NCBI RefSeq assembly: GCF_963929015.1
Contig: NZ_CAWVHE010000012.1
Coordinates: 133,104 to 197,103 of the forward strand
Length of the DNA stretch: 64,000 nucleotides
Source of the DNA: Merdimonas sp963929015
Lineage (GTDB): Bacteria > Bacillota > Clostridia > Lachnospirales > Lachnospiraceae
Direction of reading: 5' to 3'
Part shown: positions 26,779-36,546 of the stretch, piece by piece
How the letters are laid out: each line of letters starts with the position of its first letter
How positions within the stretch are numbered: the stretch's first letter is position 1
Program-made: the position numbers and the translations under genes
The notes under the pieces: model-generated
Databases searched by the model: none
Told to the model about the DNA's origin: nothing
The model's input: only the letters and a program-made list of their open reading frames with translations

Positions 26779-29700
26779 TTGAAAAAGAAGTTTTGGAAAC
26801 GAGGAGGAGCCATTCTGACGGCTTTTGTGCTGCTGTTTTCGTCTATGGGAGTCTATGCGGCAGAGCCGGAAGAGACTGGCGGTGAGGCGGCAGTTCAGGC
26901 GGAAGCGCAGGGCGAGGCGGCAGTCCAGGCGGAAGCGCAGGACGAAGCGGCGCCGCAGGAGCCCGCGCAGTCTGATGTACAGTTGCAGGCGGACGACCAG
27001 TATGATGTGAACAAGCCGGTGATCGAAGAAGTGATCTTTGATCAGAATGGCAAGGAGATGACCTGGGACGACACCCTGGAGCTGCGGGTGAAGGCCTACG
27101 ACAGTGACAGCGGGATCGCAAACGTAAGGTCCACCGCTTACTTTTATGACGAGGCTGACGGGTATTATAGTGGCTTCGGGTTTGATTTTTCTTACGATGA
27201 GGAGTCCGGTTATTGGGTGGGAACGCTTGATCTGTATGAGATCAGCGACACAGACGGCTATATCGGAGAGATCAAAGTCATTGACCAGAGAGGAAATTAT
27301 GCGTCCTGGAATTGTATGAGTGAACAGGGCGGCCACCTGTACACTTTTAGCGTAGCGGCACAGGAAGTGGGCGAGTATCATGCCACCAGTTTTGACATCA
27401 CCCAGAATCATCAGACGATCAAGGCGGGCGGGGAGCTGCAGATGAGCCTGTCTGTGGACAAGATCTATGAAGCTACGAACAGTAGCGGAGTCTACGTCTG
27501 GTTTAAGAATGAGGAGACCGGTGAAGATGATGACTTCTGGTTCTACAATGAGGAAGGAAATACTTATACAGCCTATACGACGACCAGCACTTCCATGAGC
27601 GGAGGGAAATGGGTACTTGACCGGATGGAGTTTGATCTGCGGATCAACGGCGTTCCCATCCAGCTGGATCAGATCAATGCCGCAGATTACTGGTTCAACG
27701 TAGAGGAACTGCCGCAGGCAGAGGATCAGGAAGCTCCGGTGATCACCTCCATTGAGATGGACAAGAATGGGGAAATCGTACGTCCCGGCGATCAGATAAA
27801 TATCCGCATTCAGGCAAAGGATAACGTGGCTCTGGATACAGAGAGTGCGTATTTGTATATGGAGGCAGACGCAGATATTTATAACGGCAGCGAATATGTT
27901 GAGCTTATCTACAATGAGGAGACCGACACCTTTGAGGGCGTCTTTACAGTTACCGAGGATACCTATCCCTGCGAGTGGCATATTGGCAGTGTCACGATCC
28001 GGGATGCCCAGAATAATTATGCCAGTATTACTGACTTTGATGAGGACTTTTACAGCACCTATCCCTGGTATGTCAATGTAGTCATTGGGGACAACTTTGT
28101 GCAGCAGACCATGGATCTGAACATCTATTTCTATGCGCTGGACGAGAACGGACAGTACAAGCAGGTTTCCCTTTTCCAGGAGGAAGAAGTGCCAAAGCGC
28201 GCTACCTTTAAGGAAGCAGGCGTTGTATTCCCGGAGATTACCGATGGATATCCGGGCGTTACCCAGACCGGATGGGCGACCTATGAGCAGGAAAAGATTG
28301 ATGAGAATACTCAGATCTTAGGTTCTTACGGAACATTTTATGTATATGCCACCTATGACAAAACCCCTGTCACGATTATGGGAGTATCTGTCGATGCAAA
28401 CGGAAATCAGGTAAATGAAAAGATTGCAGAGTCTGTGCTTTTTGAGGCAGGAACTACCTATGCGGATGTTCTGGAATATGTGGGCGATCAGTATACGCCG
28501 GAGAGCACCTATAAGGGACTGACTTTCCAGGGATGGAGCGTTGGTCAATATCAAAATCCGGATGCGCCTGTTTCTGCGACTACTTATGTGACTCTGTATG
28601 CAGAGTATGATAAGGGCGTTGCTTTTGGCAGTTATACATACCTGAATGACAAAGGAAAGTGGAAAACATCGGAAGGGACGCCGCTGCTTTTTGAAAAGGA
28701 AAAGGGCGTCACATACGGAGATCTGTATGATGAGGGACTGAAATATACCCCGTCTGATTTATCCGGGGAAGTGAGCCTGAAGGAATGGATCCCTACTGGC
28801 GGCTATCTGGAAGATGAGCTGGTTACGGACTGGAGTCATCTGTATTTTACCGCTGACTATGGTGATAAATGTGTGGCGATCGGTGAAAGAGATTATTTTG
28901 ATGCCAAAGGCTACCATGTATTTGATATGGAGCCATATATTGTAGACAAAGGAACTCCGGTCGAAACTATTTTTGAAAAGCTGGAGGCGATGGAACTGCC
29001 CCAGTTCTTTGAAGGACTGAAGTTTGAATCCTGGGAGCGCAGCGGCTATATTGATGGCCTAACCATTGAAACGAGCGGTTCCTATTATTATGTGAGTGCA
29101 AATTATTCCAACTGTATGGTGCGGACTGTAATTTGGGAGCCTGGAGTTGGATATGGTTCGGAAAGCGAGGAAAGTATTGCATACCTGGACTGCTATGTGG
29201 CAGAAAAGGGCGAGACCGTAGAGTTCCCGGAGACCGTGGAAGGATTTGAAGATGTTGTCTGGTACAATTATCCGGAGGGTGGCAAAGTGGTGCTCGAGGA
29301 TAGCTTTTCCTTAACAGGCGAGTTGAACGGTCCGGTTGTCAATCCGCCGCAGCCCGGCACAGATGAGGGGACTCCGCTTCCGGAGCAGCAGATCAACACC
29401 ATCGTTGAGACGGTGACCAATGCACAGGCAGGCGAAAAGATCCAGGTGGATATGGGCGAAGCTACCGTGGTTCCCAAAGAAGTCCTGGAAGCAGCCAAAG
29501 GGAAAAATGTAGCAGTCCAGCTGAACATGGGCGACTACACCTGGACTATCAGTGGCGAGAAGATCAACGCGTCCGAGCTTAAAGATGTAAACCTTGCAGT
29601 CAAGATGGATGCAGAAGTGATCCCAACGGATGTGATCAAAGAGATTGCAGGCGACAACCCGACCACACAGCTGGATCTGGCCTACGAAGGAGACTTCGGA

Positions 29701-30447
29701 TTCCAGGCAGAACTGACGCTGAATGTGGGAGCCGAGCACACCGGCAAGTACGGCAACCTGTACTATTATGACAGTGAAGGCAAACTGGTATTTATGAATG
29801 CCGGAGAGATTGCAGCGGACGGCAAACTGTCCCTGAACTTCAGTCACGCATCTGCCTATGTGATTGTGTTTGACGAAGAATCCGACGCACCCGCCTATAC
29901 AGATGTAAGAGAAGGAGACTGGTTCTATGATTCCGTGATCTATGTCTATGGACACGGCCTGATGACCGGCCTTAACGATACCACCTTTGGCCCCGGAGAG
30001 CCCCTGGCAAGAGCACAGCTGGCGGTGATCCTGTACCGGCTGAGCGGCTCGCCGGAAGTGACGTATGAAGACATCTTCCCGGATGTGCCGGATGGACAAT
30101 GGTATACAGACGCTGTCATCTGGGCACAGGAGAAGGGCATCGTTACCGGATACTCAGATAGCGGCACATTTAAGCCTGGCAACAACATCAACCGTCAGGA
30201 GATCACGACTATGATGTACCGTTATGCAAAATATCAGGGATATTCCCTGGAAGGCGGAGCGGACTACAGCAGTTATCCGGATGCGGCAAATGTTCAGGAA
30301 TTTGCAAAAGATTCCATGAGCTGGGCAGTGGGCAACGGCATCGTTACCGGAAAAGAGAATCCGACGAGACTGGATCCGCTGGGCAATACAGCCAGAGCCG
30401 AATGTGCGACGATCATGATGCGGTTCGTGGAAAAATTTGGTAAGTAA
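26779..30447 (+). CDS. Large SLH-anchored surface protein with Ig-like and Tyr-rich repeats
   Basis: 1222 residues from TTG 26779, which follows AAAGGAGG by eight bases; the ATG at 26752 has no such site. Signal peptide to about residue 32 (GVYAA), then a Glu/Ala/Gln-rich linker with tandem EAAVQAEAQ units. Two Ig-like modules with PVI..V.FD.NG.......L.....A.D patterns come next (about 75-440). Several repeats of about 80 residues follow (about 450-860), each with GLTFQGWSVG or GLKFESWERS-like cores. A conserved spacer module about 870-1035 (TVVPKEVLEAAKGKNVAVQL and AELTLNVG) leads to three SLH domains at 1038-1222 (FGPGEPLARAQ, INRQE, TARAEC). It is a cell-surface protein; the ligand is not evident. 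Confidence 0.82.
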   Translation: MKKKFWKRGGAILTAFVLLFSSMGVYAAEPEETGGEAAVQAEAQGEAAVQAEAQDEAAPQEPAQSDVQLQADDQYDVNKPVIEEVIFDQNGKEMTWDDTLELRVKAYDSDSGIANVRSTAYFYDEADGYYSGFGFDFSYDEESGYWVGTLDLYEISDTDGYIGEIKVIDQRGNYASWNCMSEQGGHLYTFSVAAQEVGEYHATSFDITQNHQTIKAGGELQMSLSVDKIYEATNSSGVYVWFKNEETGEDDDFWFYNEEGNTYTAYTTTSTSMSGGKWVLDRMEFDLRINGVPIQLDQINAADYWFNVEELPQAEDQEAPVITSIEMDKNGEIVRPGDQINIRIQAKDNVALDTESAYLYMEADADIYNGSEYVELIYNEETDTFEGVFTVTEDTYPCEWHIGSVTIRDAQNNYASITDFDEDFYSTYPWYVNVVIGDNFVQQTMDLNIYFYALDENGQYKQVSLFQEEEVPKRATFKEAGVVFPEITDGYPGVTQTGWATYEQEKIDENTQILGSYGTFYVYATYDKTPVTIMGVSVDANGNQVNEKIAESVLFEAGTTYADVLEYVGDQYTPESTYKGLTFQGWSVGQYQNPDAPVSATTYVTLYAEYDKGVAFGSYTYLNDKGKWKTSEGTPLLFEKEKGVTYGDLYDEGLKYTPSDLSGEVSLKEWIPTGGYLEDELVTDWSHLYFTADYGDKCVAIGERDYFDAKGYHVFDMEPYIVDKGTPVETIFEKLEAMELPQFFEGLKFESWERSGYIDGLTIETSGSYYYVSANYSNCMVRTVIWEPGVGYGSESEESIAYLDCYVAEKGETVEFPETVEGFEDVVWYNYPEGGKVVLEDSFSLTGELNGPVVNPPQPGTDEGTPLPEQQINTIVETVTNAQAGEKIQVDMGEATVVPKEVLEAAKGKNVAVQLNMGDYTWTISGEKINASELKDVNLAVKMDAEVIPTDVIKEIAGDNPTTQLDLAYEGDFGFQAELTLNVGAEHTGKYGNLYYYDSEGKLVFMNAGEIAADGKLSLNFSHASAYVIVFDEESDAPAYTDVREGDWFYDSVIYVYGHGLMTGLNDTTFGPGEPLARAQLAVILYRLSGSPEVTYEDIFPDVPDGQWYTDAVIWAQEKGIVTGYSDSGTFKPGNNINRQEITTMMYRYAKYQGYSLEGGADYSSYPDAANVQEFAKDSMSWAVGNGIVTGKENPTRLDPLGNTARAECATIMMRFVEKFGK

Positions 30448-30464
30448 CAGGTAGACCAAAGGAA

Positions 30465-30494
30465 GGAGCCTCAGAGTAATCTGAGGCTCCTTTT
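30465..30494 (+). terminator. Rho-independent terminator
   Basis: Perfect 11-bp stem GGAGCCTCAGA/TCTGAGGCTCC with loop GTAA, followed by TTTT, 18 bases after the stop of the SLH protein. Confidence 0.85.
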
Positions 30495-30531
30495 GAGAAT
30501 CGCATGCCAGCAGGCGCGCGAACAGGGAAGC

Positions 30532-30590
30532 ACCTGTTATGGGGCTGTCCCCGTAACAGGTTCCTAACAGGATTACAACAGGATTACAAC
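30532..30590. repeat. Hairpin plus short direct repeats
   Basis: A 13-bp stem (ACCTGTTATGGGG at 30532 with CCCCGTAACAGGT ending at 30561, one G-U pair), then two copies of an 11-base unit AACAGGATTAC and a partial third. The hairpin-plus-direct-repeat layout recalls family B but the sequence differs. Confidence 0.5.
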
Positions 30591-30613
30591 AGAATCAGGA
30601 AAGGAGGATCGGG

Positions 30614-33562
30614 ATGAAAAAGAAGCAAAGGAAGAGATGGCTCGCTCTCCTGGCGGCAGCCATGCTGCTTCTCCCGCAGGGCGTCTGTGCCGGAGAAATT
30701 GACGCCGGAGAAAACGGCGGGAACAGCAAGGCGGCAGAACAGCCGGATGCTGTCAGACAGATCGAAACGGCAGATGTGGAGAAGGGAGAGATCAGGCAGA
30801 GGGACGCAGACAGCGTTTCCGCGCAGTCCCTGCAAAATGAGACCAGGCTGTGGAATCTGGCGGAAACCACCATAAAGGAAGCTCTGTTAAAAGGGGAGTC
30901 CCAGGTGGTTTTAGATGGGATATCCACAGGTCTGAGCGGCCAGATCGCATCTCTTATCTATTATTCTCCGTATTTTAGCAACGGGATCCAGATCGAGTTT
31001 TATATGATTACTTCTTCTGCAGGCAGTTACCTGGAGGCCAGGATATCCAATCCGATGTCTGTTACAGAAACGGAAGAATACTTTGACGCAGTGGATCGGA
31101 AGGTGGCCTCCATTTTGTCCCAGGCGGATGGCCTTACTGCGGATGCAGACAAAGCGCTGGCTATCCATGACTATCTGGTGAGCCAGTTCCATTACGATGT
31201 GGATAACTATACGGCAGGAAAGATTCCGGATGATTCCTACAGAAGCGGCGGTCTTTTTATGAATGGAACCGGCGTGTGCCAGGCTTATGCCTATGGCTAT
31301 CAGTATCTGCTGGATAAGCTGGACATCGAGTGTTATGTGACCAGCAGCGAGGTTATGAATCATGCCTGGAATATCGTAAATATCGACGGAGCCTATTACC
31401 ATGTGGACTGCACTTCCGATGATCCGCTGGTGGATCAGGTGGGAAGAGCTTATCATGACTTTTTCCTGCTAAGTGATGAAACCATTCGGAAAATGGAAAT
31501 GGGGAACGGCTATTATACAGGCTGGGATCTTCAGGATCTGGCCTGCACCAGCAAGGCTTATGAGGATGCCTACTGGAGCGGGGCGGTTTCTCCGGTGGTT
31601 CAGACCGGCGGGAAGGCTTACTATATCAAAGAAGATGAGGGAAGTATGGGATCCGGGATCTATGCGAGAGATTCCCAGACCGGTGCAGAGCGAAAGATCA
31701 AAGATCTGGGACATTGGCCCGCATCTGGAAGCAGTTTTTATGTCGGCGCATTTTCCGGCCTGTCCCTGTATAATGGGAAGCTGTATTATAACACCAGCAA
31801 GGAGCTTAGGAGCATTTTCCCCGATGGCACAGGCGACGTAGTCGTTTACCAGCCGGATACTCAGTATGGAAATGTGTTTGGCAGCCGGATCACGGACGGC
31901 GCGCTCCAGTATGTACTTAAGTGGAAGCCGGAAGAAGCTTCCGATGTGCAGACCGCGCCGGTGTCGCTGGATCCCGGGAATCCGAAGTATACCCTGACCA
32001 CACTGGATGGAAAGACTGTGACTACCAGTGCAGAAGGAAAACCGAAGGTGCTGATTTTTATCAAGCCCACCTGCTACAACTGTCAGACAGTGATGGGGAC
32101 GTTCCAGGACAAAGGGCTTAGCATGGATGGAGTGGACGTTTATGTCTGTGACATTCAATCGGACACCCCGGAAGCTGCAGAACCGTTTTTTGACGAATAT
32201 GGCCGGGAGGGCATGACATATTGTTATAAAGCCAATAGCGTCATGTGGAATTATCTGTCGCAGGTGGGAATTACAGGATCTGTGACAACGCCGGTAATTA
32301 TGTTCATCAGCCAGGACGATCGCATTGCTCACTACAGCACGGGAATGAACAGGCATGTGGCAGGAGATATCTACACTTACCTTGATGTGGATATCCGGGA
32401 CAAAACCAGCATTGCTCTGAGCCAGAGTGCGTTGACCCTGACAGAAGGGGAGACAGCACAGCTTAGCTGGACCATCACTCCTGATACTTATGATGGCGCC
32501 GTGACTTTTAGAAGCAGTAACGAGAAGGTTGCCACTGTGGACAGCAAAGGAAATGTGACGGCTGTAGCAGAAGGTACGGCAGATATTTATGCAGGCATCG
32601 AGAATGGGAAGGAAGCTTTATGTAAAGTAACGGTAAAGAAAAAGGTGGTTCCCATCCAGGGAGTAGCGCTGGATCAGCAGGAACTTACTCTGACCGAGGG
32701 AGAGAGCCATCAGCTGACAGCCACGATCACACCGGAGAATACCACAGACAGCAAGGAACTAAGCTGGAAGAGCAGTGATGAAAAAGTGGTTTTGGTATCC
32801 CAGGGCAAGGTAACAGCAGTGAGCGCAGGCGAAGCATCCGTTACCGTAACTACGGCAAATGGGAAGAGCGCTTCCTGCAAGGTGACAGTCACTGCTAAGG
32901 CTGAGCCGGAACCCACACCGGAACCGGAGCCTGAGCCGGAGCCGGAACCGGAGCCCACGCCTGAGCCAGAGCCGGAACCGGAGCCCACACCGGAACCGGA
33001 TCACCCGGCCTATACAGATGTAAGAGAAGGGGACTGGTTCTATGATTCGGTAATGTATGTCTATGGACACGGCCTGATGACCGGCCTTAACGATACCACC
33101 TTTGGCCCCGGAGAGCCACTGGCAAGAGCACAGCTGGCAGTGATCCTGTACCGGCTGAGTGGCTCGCCGGAAGTGACATATGAAGCCATCTTCCCGGATG
33201 TGCCGGATGGACAATGGTATACAGACGCTGTCATCTGGGCGCAGGAGAAAGGCATCGTTACCGGATACTCAGATACCGGCACATTTAAGCCCGGCAAAGA
33301 GATCAACCGCCAGGAGATCACGACTATGATGTACCGCTATGCAAAATGTCAGGGATATTCCCTGGAAGGCGGAGCGGACTACAGCAGTTATCCGGATGCG
33401 GCAAATGTTCAGGAATTTGCCAAAGATTCCATGAGCTGGGCAGTGGGCAACGGCATCGTTACCGGAAAAGAGAATCCGACGAGGCTGGATCCTCTGGGCA
33501 ATACAGCCAGAGCTGAATGTGCGACGATCATGATGCGGTTCGTGGAAAAGTACGGGGAATAG
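30614..33562 (+). CDS. Transglutaminase-thioredoxin-Big2-SLH surface protein
   Basis: 982 residues. Signal peptide (GVCAG). Transglutaminase-like domain about 120-300 with a Cys222-His250-Asp265 triad seen in TGVCQAYAYGYQYL, NHAWNIVNIDG and YYHVDCTSDD. A region of Tyr/Lys-rich repeats (about 330-440) follows, as in DUF5050-type proteins. A thioredoxin-like domain at about 455-600 has KPTCYNCQTV (Cys487, Cys490). Two Big2 Ig-like domains at 600-765 (ALSQSALTLTEGETAQLSWT and similar), a Pro/Glu linker (PEPEPTPEPEPEP) and three SLH domains at about 800-982 complete it. It is made as a single secreted chain. Protein crosslinking and disulfide handling at the cell wall is a reasonable inference; substrates are unknown. 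Confidence 0.83.
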   Translation: MKKKQRKRWLALLAAAMLLLPQGVCAGEIDAGENGGNSKAAEQPDAVRQIETADVEKGEIRQRDADSVSAQSLQNETRLWNLAETTIKEALLKGESQVVLDGISTGLSGQIASLIYYSPYFSNGIQIEFYMITSSAGSYLEARISNPMSVTETEEYFDAVDRKVASILSQADGLTADADKALAIHDYLVSQFHYDVDNYTAGKIPDDSYRSGGLFMNGTGVCQAYAYGYQYLLDKLDIECYVTSSEVMNHAWNIVNIDGAYYHVDCTSDDPLVDQVGRAYHDFFLLSDETIRKMEMGNGYYTGWDLQDLACTSKAYEDAYWSGAVSPVVQTGGKAYYIKEDEGSMGSGIYARDSQTGAERKIKDLGHWPASGSSFYVGAFSGLSLYNGKLYYNTSKELRSIFPDGTGDVVVYQPDTQYGNVFGSRITDGALQYVLKWKPEEASDVQTAPVSLDPGNPKYTLTTLDGKTVTTSAEGKPKVLIFIKPTCYNCQTVMGTFQDKGLSMDGVDVYVCDIQSDTPEAAEPFFDEYGREGMTYCYKANSVMWNYLSQVGITGSVTTPVIMFISQDDRIAHYSTGMNRHVAGDIYTYLDVDIRDKTSIALSQSALTLTEGETAQLSWTITPDTYDGAVTFRSSNEKVATVDSKGNVTAVAEGTADIYAGIENGKEALCKVTVKKKVVPIQGVALDQQELTLTEGESHQLTATITPENTTDSKELSWKSSDEKVVLVSQGKVTAVSAGEASVTVTTANGKSASCKVTVTAKAEPEPTPEPEPEPEPEPEPTPEPEPEPEPTPEPDHPAYTDVREGDWFYDSVMYVYGHGLMTGLNDTTFGPGEPLARAQLAVILYRLSGSPEVTYEAIFPDVPDGQWYTDAVIWAQEKGIVTGYSDTGTFKPGKEINRQEITTMMYRYAKCQGYSLEGGADYSSYPDAANVQEFAKDSMSWAVGNGIVTGKENPTRLDPLGNTARAECATIMMRFVEKYGE

Positions 33563-33660
33563 TTCCTGGAAATAGTCCGGGGGATCGCCTGGCCTGTGAG
33601 GCAGGCTGTGGCGGAAAAGTGAGACAAAAGATTTTGACGAGTCAGGAGGAATACTGAAAA

Positions 33661-36465
33661 ATGAGAATTGCAAGCTATGTAAAAACAGGCATTTTGGGCC
33701 TGATCCTTTTGATTGGATTTGCAGTCCTGCCGGCAGCGCCGGCAAGGGCCGCAGAAGATACAGAAGTGCAGACAACAGAGGATGGGGCGCTTGAGCGTAG
33801 TGAGGAAGACGCGGTATTACAGGGAGAGGATGGAAAGCCTGCGGCTCCGTCCGGATATGTGGCGCCTCAGGAAGACAGAGGGCTGGACGCATCCACCGGG
33901 AATCTGAACTGGAACCTGGAAGGAGGAGTCCTGACGATTTCCGGATCCGGCGCCATGCCGGACTACAGCAGTAGTGAACCGGCGCCCTGGTATGCGGAAA
34001 GAAACAGCATTTCATCTGTAGAAATTAAGGATGGTGTGACTTCCATCGGCGCATGTGCATTTTTGAACTGCACCAATCTGGAAACAATCCAGATTGCGGA
34101 TACTGTCACCAGTCTGGGGCAGGCGGCGTTTTATAACTGCAGCTCTTTGAAACAGGTGGATTTCCCGGCAGGTGTGACCACTCTGCCTGCAGGGCTTTTC
34201 TATCAGTGCTATCAGCTTACGTCGGTGACCATGCCGGGAGTGACCACAGTTGAGGACTATGCTTTTCAGGATACCGGACTTACCACATTTACAGTCAGCA
34301 GTAAACTGACTTCTCTGTCCGGAATAGCCCTTTATCTGACGCCGGTTACTGCTTATCAGGTGGAGGCGGGCAATCCGGTCTATCAGGCAAAGGACGGCGT
34401 TTTGTTTACCGACCAGGGAACGACGCTGCTTGCCTATCCGGCAGGGAGGACGGACGCTTCCTATACCATTCCGGACGGCGTGACGAAGATTGGAGATGGT
34501 GCCTTTTTACAGAGCAGCAATCTGACAGACATTTCTTTAGGAAATCAGGTGACACATCTGGGAGCGTCTGCTTTCCAGGAATGTAACGGGCTTCGGGTGG
34601 TGACGATTCCGGATAGCGTGACCGAAGTGGGTGATTATACTTTCTACAGTTGCAGGAACCTTCAGTCCCTGACATTTGGAAATGGACTGACATCGACTTC
34701 TTATCAGATGTTTGAAAAGTGCTGGAATCTTAGCGACATTCATTTTGGCAGCCGGCTGACCGCCCTTGGGAGCCGCACCTTTGCCAATAACAGTGCGTTG
34801 AAGGAGGTATCCCTTCCGGCCAATATTACAGAGCTTGGATCAGGGGTTTTTGGAAATTGCAGTGAGCTGACCACCTTTACTTCGGCGGGGCTTACGATGA
34901 TTCCGTTCCAGGGATTTTTAAATGATTCTTCGCTGGTAACGCTTCAGCTGAATGAAGGTGTGAAGGAGATCGCGAGAGCTTCCTTTTTGGGATGTACTTC
35001 TCTGGCAGAGGTGCAGCTTCCGAAGTCGGTGAAGCTGGTGCACTCCATCGCATTTCCGGAGGAGACAAAGATTACCTGCCTGAATCCTGCTATGGATGCC
35101 TACGGCATCAATGGATACCGGGAACTTGACACAGTGGCGATATCCGCCCGGCGCAGTTACAACAACGCATTTGAAGTGCTGGAAAGCGTCAATGAGATCC
35201 GCGCACAAAACGGACGGAGCAAATTGGTGATGAATGAGTCCCTGCTGGAGACTGCCATGCAAAGAGCGGCGGAGATTGCCATTCTGTTTTCTCACACCCG
35301 TCCGGACAGTTCTCTTTGCTTTGATCTGAATGATCAGATGAGGGGGGAGAATATTGCATGCGGCCAGTCAACGGTGGCCGGTGTGGTAGATTCCTGGATG
35401 AGGTCGCCCGGACACAGGGAAAATATGCTTAGAGACGGGTACACGTCTATTGGCATTGGCTGTGTGGAAGTAGGCGGAAGATACCACTGGGTACAGTGCT
35501 TCGGGACCGATGAAGGAAGCGTTGATTGCAGCAAACCTGCGGATCAGGCGGTGACGGAACAGATTGCCATAGCGACAGAGGTCTTTGAGGAGGGGCAAAA
35601 TACTTCAGACGTTATTTTTGGAGAGGTTGCTACTTATTCTTATGAACTGGGGATCCAGGCGCCACTTCTGCAGCTTGGGCTGAATACGCATACGCAGTTC
35701 CATGCTTATCTGGTGGATGTAACAGCTGATATGAGTATGATCCTGAATGACGACTCGCTGATATGGGAGAGCAGCGACCCGGAGATAGCCACTGTAGAAA
35801 ATGGCATGGTTCGGACGATGTCCAAATCTGGAAAAGTGACCATCACCGCAAAGACCAAAGAAGGGTATTATACGGCTTCTGCGGAAGTGATGGTGGGAAG
35901 CTCCCAGCTGCCTTTCTCGGACGTCGGACTGTCCAGCTGGTATTATTCCTCTGTTGAGTATGTCTATAACAACGGCCTGATGACCGGTCTTAATGAGTCC
36001 ACCTTTGGCCCCGGAGAGAACCTGGCAAGAGCACAGCTGGCCGTGATCCTGTACCGGCTGAGCGGCTCGCCGGAAGTGGCGTATGAAGATATCTTCCCGG
36101 ATGTGCCGGATGGACAGTGGTATACAGACGCCGTCATCTGGGCGCAGGAGAAAGGCATCGTTACCGGATACTCAGATACCGGCACATTTAAGCCCGGCAA
36201 AGAGATCAACCGCCAGGAGATCACGACTATGATGTACCGCTATGCAAAATATCAGGAATATTCCCTGGAAGGCGGAGCGGACTACAGCAGTTATCCGGAT
36301 GCGGCAAATGTTCAGGAATTTGCCAAAGATTCCATGAGCTGGGCAGTGGGCAACGGCATCGTTACCGGAAAAGAGAATCCGACGAGGCTGGATCCGCTGG
36401 GCAATACAGCCAGAGCTGAATGTGCGACGATCATAATGCGGTTCGTGGAAAAGTACGGAAAATAA
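33661..36465 (+). CDS. Leucine-rich repeat (BspA-like)-CAP-SLH surface protein
   Basis: 934 residues. Signal peptide (ending ARAAE). BspA-type LRR_5 repeats from about 80 to 480, e.g. ISSVEIKDGVTSIGACAFLN and LRVVTIPDSVTEVGDYTF. A CAP/SCP domain at about 500-630 has NEIRAQNGRSKLV, FSHTRPDSS, GENIACG and SPGHRENML, including the conserved His and Glu of the CAP cavity. A Big2-like strand region (WESSDPEIATVENGM) precedes three SLH domains at 752-934. BspA-like repeats often bind host or community proteins, and CAP domains bind lipids or act in the wall. Which applies here cannot be told. AGGAGG lies eleven bases before the ATG. Confidence 0.84.
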   Translation: MRIASYVKTGILGLILLIGFAVLPAAPARAAEDTEVQTTEDGALERSEEDAVLQGEDGKPAAPSGYVAPQEDRGLDASTGNLNWNLEGGVLTISGSGAMPDYSSSEPAPWYAERNSISSVEIKDGVTSIGACAFLNCTNLETIQIADTVTSLGQAAFYNCSSLKQVDFPAGVTTLPAGLFYQCYQLTSVTMPGVTTVEDYAFQDTGLTTFTVSSKLTSLSGIALYLTPVTAYQVEAGNPVYQAKDGVLFTDQGTTLLAYPAGRTDASYTIPDGVTKIGDGAFLQSSNLTDISLGNQVTHLGASAFQECNGLRVVTIPDSVTEVGDYTFYSCRNLQSLTFGNGLTSTSYQMFEKCWNLSDIHFGSRLTALGSRTFANNSALKEVSLPANITELGSGVFGNCSELTTFTSAGLTMIPFQGFLNDSSLVTLQLNEGVKEIARASFLGCTSLAEVQLPKSVKLVHSIAFPEETKITCLNPAMDAYGINGYRELDTVAISARRSYNNAFEVLESVNEIRAQNGRSKLVMNESLLETAMQRAAEIAILFSHTRPDSSLCFDLNDQMRGENIACGQSTVAGVVDSWMRSPGHRENMLRDGYTSIGIGCVEVGGRYHWVQCFGTDEGSVDCSKPADQAVTEQIAIATEVFEEGQNTSDVIFGEVATYSYELGIQAPLLQLGLNTHTQFHAYLVDVTADMSMILNDDSLIWESSDPEIATVENGMVRTMSKSGKVTITAKTKEGYYTASAEVMVGSSQLPFSDVGLSSWYYSSVEYVYNNGLMTGLNESTFGPGENLARAQLAVILYRLSGSPEVAYEDIFPDVPDGQWYTDAVIWAQEKGIVTGYSDTGTFKPGKEINRQEITTMMYRYAKYQEYSLEGGADYSSYPDAANVQEFAKDSMSWAVGNGIVTGKENPTRLDPLGNTARAECATIIMRFVEKYGK

Positions 36466-36546
36466 ATGTGGAAAATGTGGATAAAAGCAAATTGAACCGA
36501 AATGGGGACGGGGGATTTTCAGAAATCCCCCGTCCCCATTTCGGTT
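36466..36546. repeat. Palindrome family A, copy 3, with GTGGA motifs
   Basis: Perfect 24-base arms (36495-36518 and 36523-36546) with loop TCAG. Core GGGGACGGGGGATTT, private arm AACCGAAAT. Before it, 36466-36482 read ATGTGGAAAATGTGGATAA, which includes an exact DnaA-box-like TGTGGATAA. The palindrome lies between convergent genes and covers two bases of the stop codon of the minus-strand SGNH hydrolase. Confidence 0.85.

Noticed and set aside
32900..33010. PEP-CTERM or other sorting signal from the Pro/Glu repeats
   Set aside because: The PEP run is an internal linker before the SLH domains, with no hydrophobic segment or basic tail after it.
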